From positions 1 through 5,877 of the forward strand of contig CAJZJI010000058.1 in NCBI GenBank assembly GCA_916049935.1: a DNA stretch of 5,877 bases, in the 5' to 3' direction. The position numbers were made by a program, and so were the translations under genes. This stretch comes from an uncultured Streptococcus sp. Its GTDB lineage: Bacteria; Bacillota; Bacilli; Lactobacillales; Aerococcaceae. This document shows, one piece after another, positions 5,007-5,877 of the stretch; the first letter of the stretch is position 1, and the number at the start of each line of letters is the position of its first letter. The notes beneath the pieces were generated by a model, which worked only from the letters and a program-made list of their open reading frames with translations, made no database searches and was not told the DNA's origin.

Positions 5007-5877
5007 ATGAGCAAAGTAACGAATCAATATAATGATGATGCGATTCAGGTTTTAGAAGGCCTTGAAGCTGTTCGTAAACGTCCAGGGATGTATATTGGAT
5101 CAACGGATCACCGTGGACTTCATCATTTAGCTTATGAGATTGTGGATAACGCAGTCGATGAAGCTTTATCAGGTTATGCAACAAAAATTGAAGTTACAAT
5201 TCATAAGGACCAATCGCTTACTGTAAAAGATAATGGTCGTGGAATGCCTACTGGGAAACACGCTTCTGGAATTCCAACGATTCAAGTTATTTTTACGGTA
5301 CTGCATGCCGGTGGTAAATTCGGTCAAGGTGGATATAAGACATCAGGTGGTCTTCACGGTGTTGGTGCTTCTGTTGTTAACGCGTTATCAGATTGGTTAA
5401 CAGTAGAAGTGTTACGAGACGGCACTTTATACAAACAATCGTTCAAAAACGGTGGTGAACCTGTTGGAACGGTTAAGAAAGAGAAAACAAGCCGACGTGG
5501 TTCTGGAACTTCAGTAACTTTCTTACCAAGTGATAAAACTTTTTCTACAACAAATTGGTCGTATGAAACATTAGCAGAACGTTTAAGAGAATCTGCATTC
5601 TTATTAAAAGGTCTTACAATTGTATTGACTGATGAACGTACTGGCGAATCAGAAACCTTCCATTATGAAGAAGGGATTCGCGATTTCATCCAATACTTAA
5701 ATGAAGAAAAAGATACATTATCACCTGTTGTGGATTTCGATAGCACAGTTGATGGTGTTGAAACTGAATTCGCGTTCCAATATAACGATGGCTATTCAGA
5801 AACGATTTTATCTTTCGTTAACAACGTTCGTACAAAAGACGGTGGTACTCATGAAGTGGGAATGAAGAGTGCCTTAA
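5007..5877 (+). CDS. parE: DNA topoisomerase IV subunit B (ParE), 5' part; continues beyond the window
   Basis: ParE is the ATPase subunit of topoisomerase IV, which with ParC separates linked daughter chromosomes. The first 290 codons are present and open to the window edge. They cover the GHKL ATPase domain and much of the transducer domain. Visible features: KRPGMYIGST (24-33), EIVDNAVDEA with the likely catalytic Glu44 and Mg-binding Asn48 (44-53), Asp75 in DNGRGMP (75-81), the ATP-lid glycines GGLHGVGASVVNAL (114-127), Gly-Thr-Ser-Val at 167-170, and QYNDGY followed by SFVNN and THEVG (258-285). The fold is shared with GyrB. ParE is chosen because of the N-terminal sequence NDDAIQVLEGLEAVRKRPG and the adjacent divergent plsY. 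The quinolone-relevant TOPRIM region lies outside the window, and parC would be expected just downstream. Confidence 0.95.
   Translation, partial: MSKVTNQYNDDAIQVLEGLEAVRKRPGMYIGSTDHRGLHHLAYEIVDNAVDEALSGYATKIEVTIHKDQSLTVKDNGRGMPTGKHASGIPTIQVIFTVLHAGGKFGQGGYKTSGGLHGVGASVVNALSDWLTVEVLRDGTLYKQSFKNGGEPVGTVKKEKTSRRGSGTSVTFLPSDKTFSTTNWSYETLAERLRESAFLLKGLTIVLTDERTGESETFHYEEGIRDFIQYLNEEKDTLSPVVDFDSTVDGVETEFAFQYNDGYSETILSFVNNVRTKDGGTHEVGMKSAL

Noticed and set aside
5007..5877. GyrB instead of ParE
   Set aside because: The ATPase fold is shared, but the N-terminal sequence and the divergent plsY neighbour fit ParE. A full-length comparison would settle it.
1..5877. A previously undescribed system in this window
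   Set aside because: Every sizeable gene is a recognised housekeeping family and the only intergenic region (165 bases) is explained by divergent promoters. I see no evidence for a new system.

Overview
The window reads as an ordinary chromosomal stretch of a low-GC Gram-positive bacterium (Firmicutes). A Lactobacillales host, perhaps near Carnobacteriaceae or Enterococcaceae, is my best guess. The basis is the Bacillus-like gene order xerC-hslV-hslU-codY (codVWXY in B. subtilis), strong AAGGAG-type ribosome binding sites, AT-rich codons, a LacX-type aldose 1-epimerase and divergent plsY/parE. The family-level placement is inference from gene content, not from a search.

Layout: positions 1-4201 carry one tightly packed plus-strand run. 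It contains the 3' part of xerC (tyrosine recombinase), hslV and hslU (ATP-dependent protease peptidase and unfoldase), codY (global nutrient-responsive regulator) and a galM/lacX-like sugar epimerase. Gaps are a 4-base overlap, 12, 18 and 15 bases, with no terminator visible between genes, so this looks like one operon whose promoter lies left of the window. A strong hairpin with U-tracts on both sides (4201-4245) ends this operon. It also ends the convergent plsY gene, and one arm of the hairpin is the last four codons of plsY. plsY (acyl-phosphate:glycerol-3-phosphate acyltransferase) runs on the minus strand to 4841. A 165-base divergent intergenic region (4842-5006) holds the likely plsY and parE promoters, and parE (topoisomerase IV subunit B) begins at 5007 and leaves the window.

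Functionally this is housekeeping: chromosome dimer resolution and decatenation (XerC, ParE), protein quality control (HslUV), nutrient sensing (CodY), sugar anomer interconversion, and phospholipid synthesis (PlsY). I found no mobile element, CRISPR array, RNA gene or clearly new system. The points most worth following are a CodY that differs from the Bacillus protein at effector-site and GTP-site positions, the epimerase gene attached to the cod operon with different arginine codon use, the XerC C-terminal extension that reaches into hslV, the terminator that doubles as the plsY 3' end, and a weak CodY-box-like sequence over the parE promoter.
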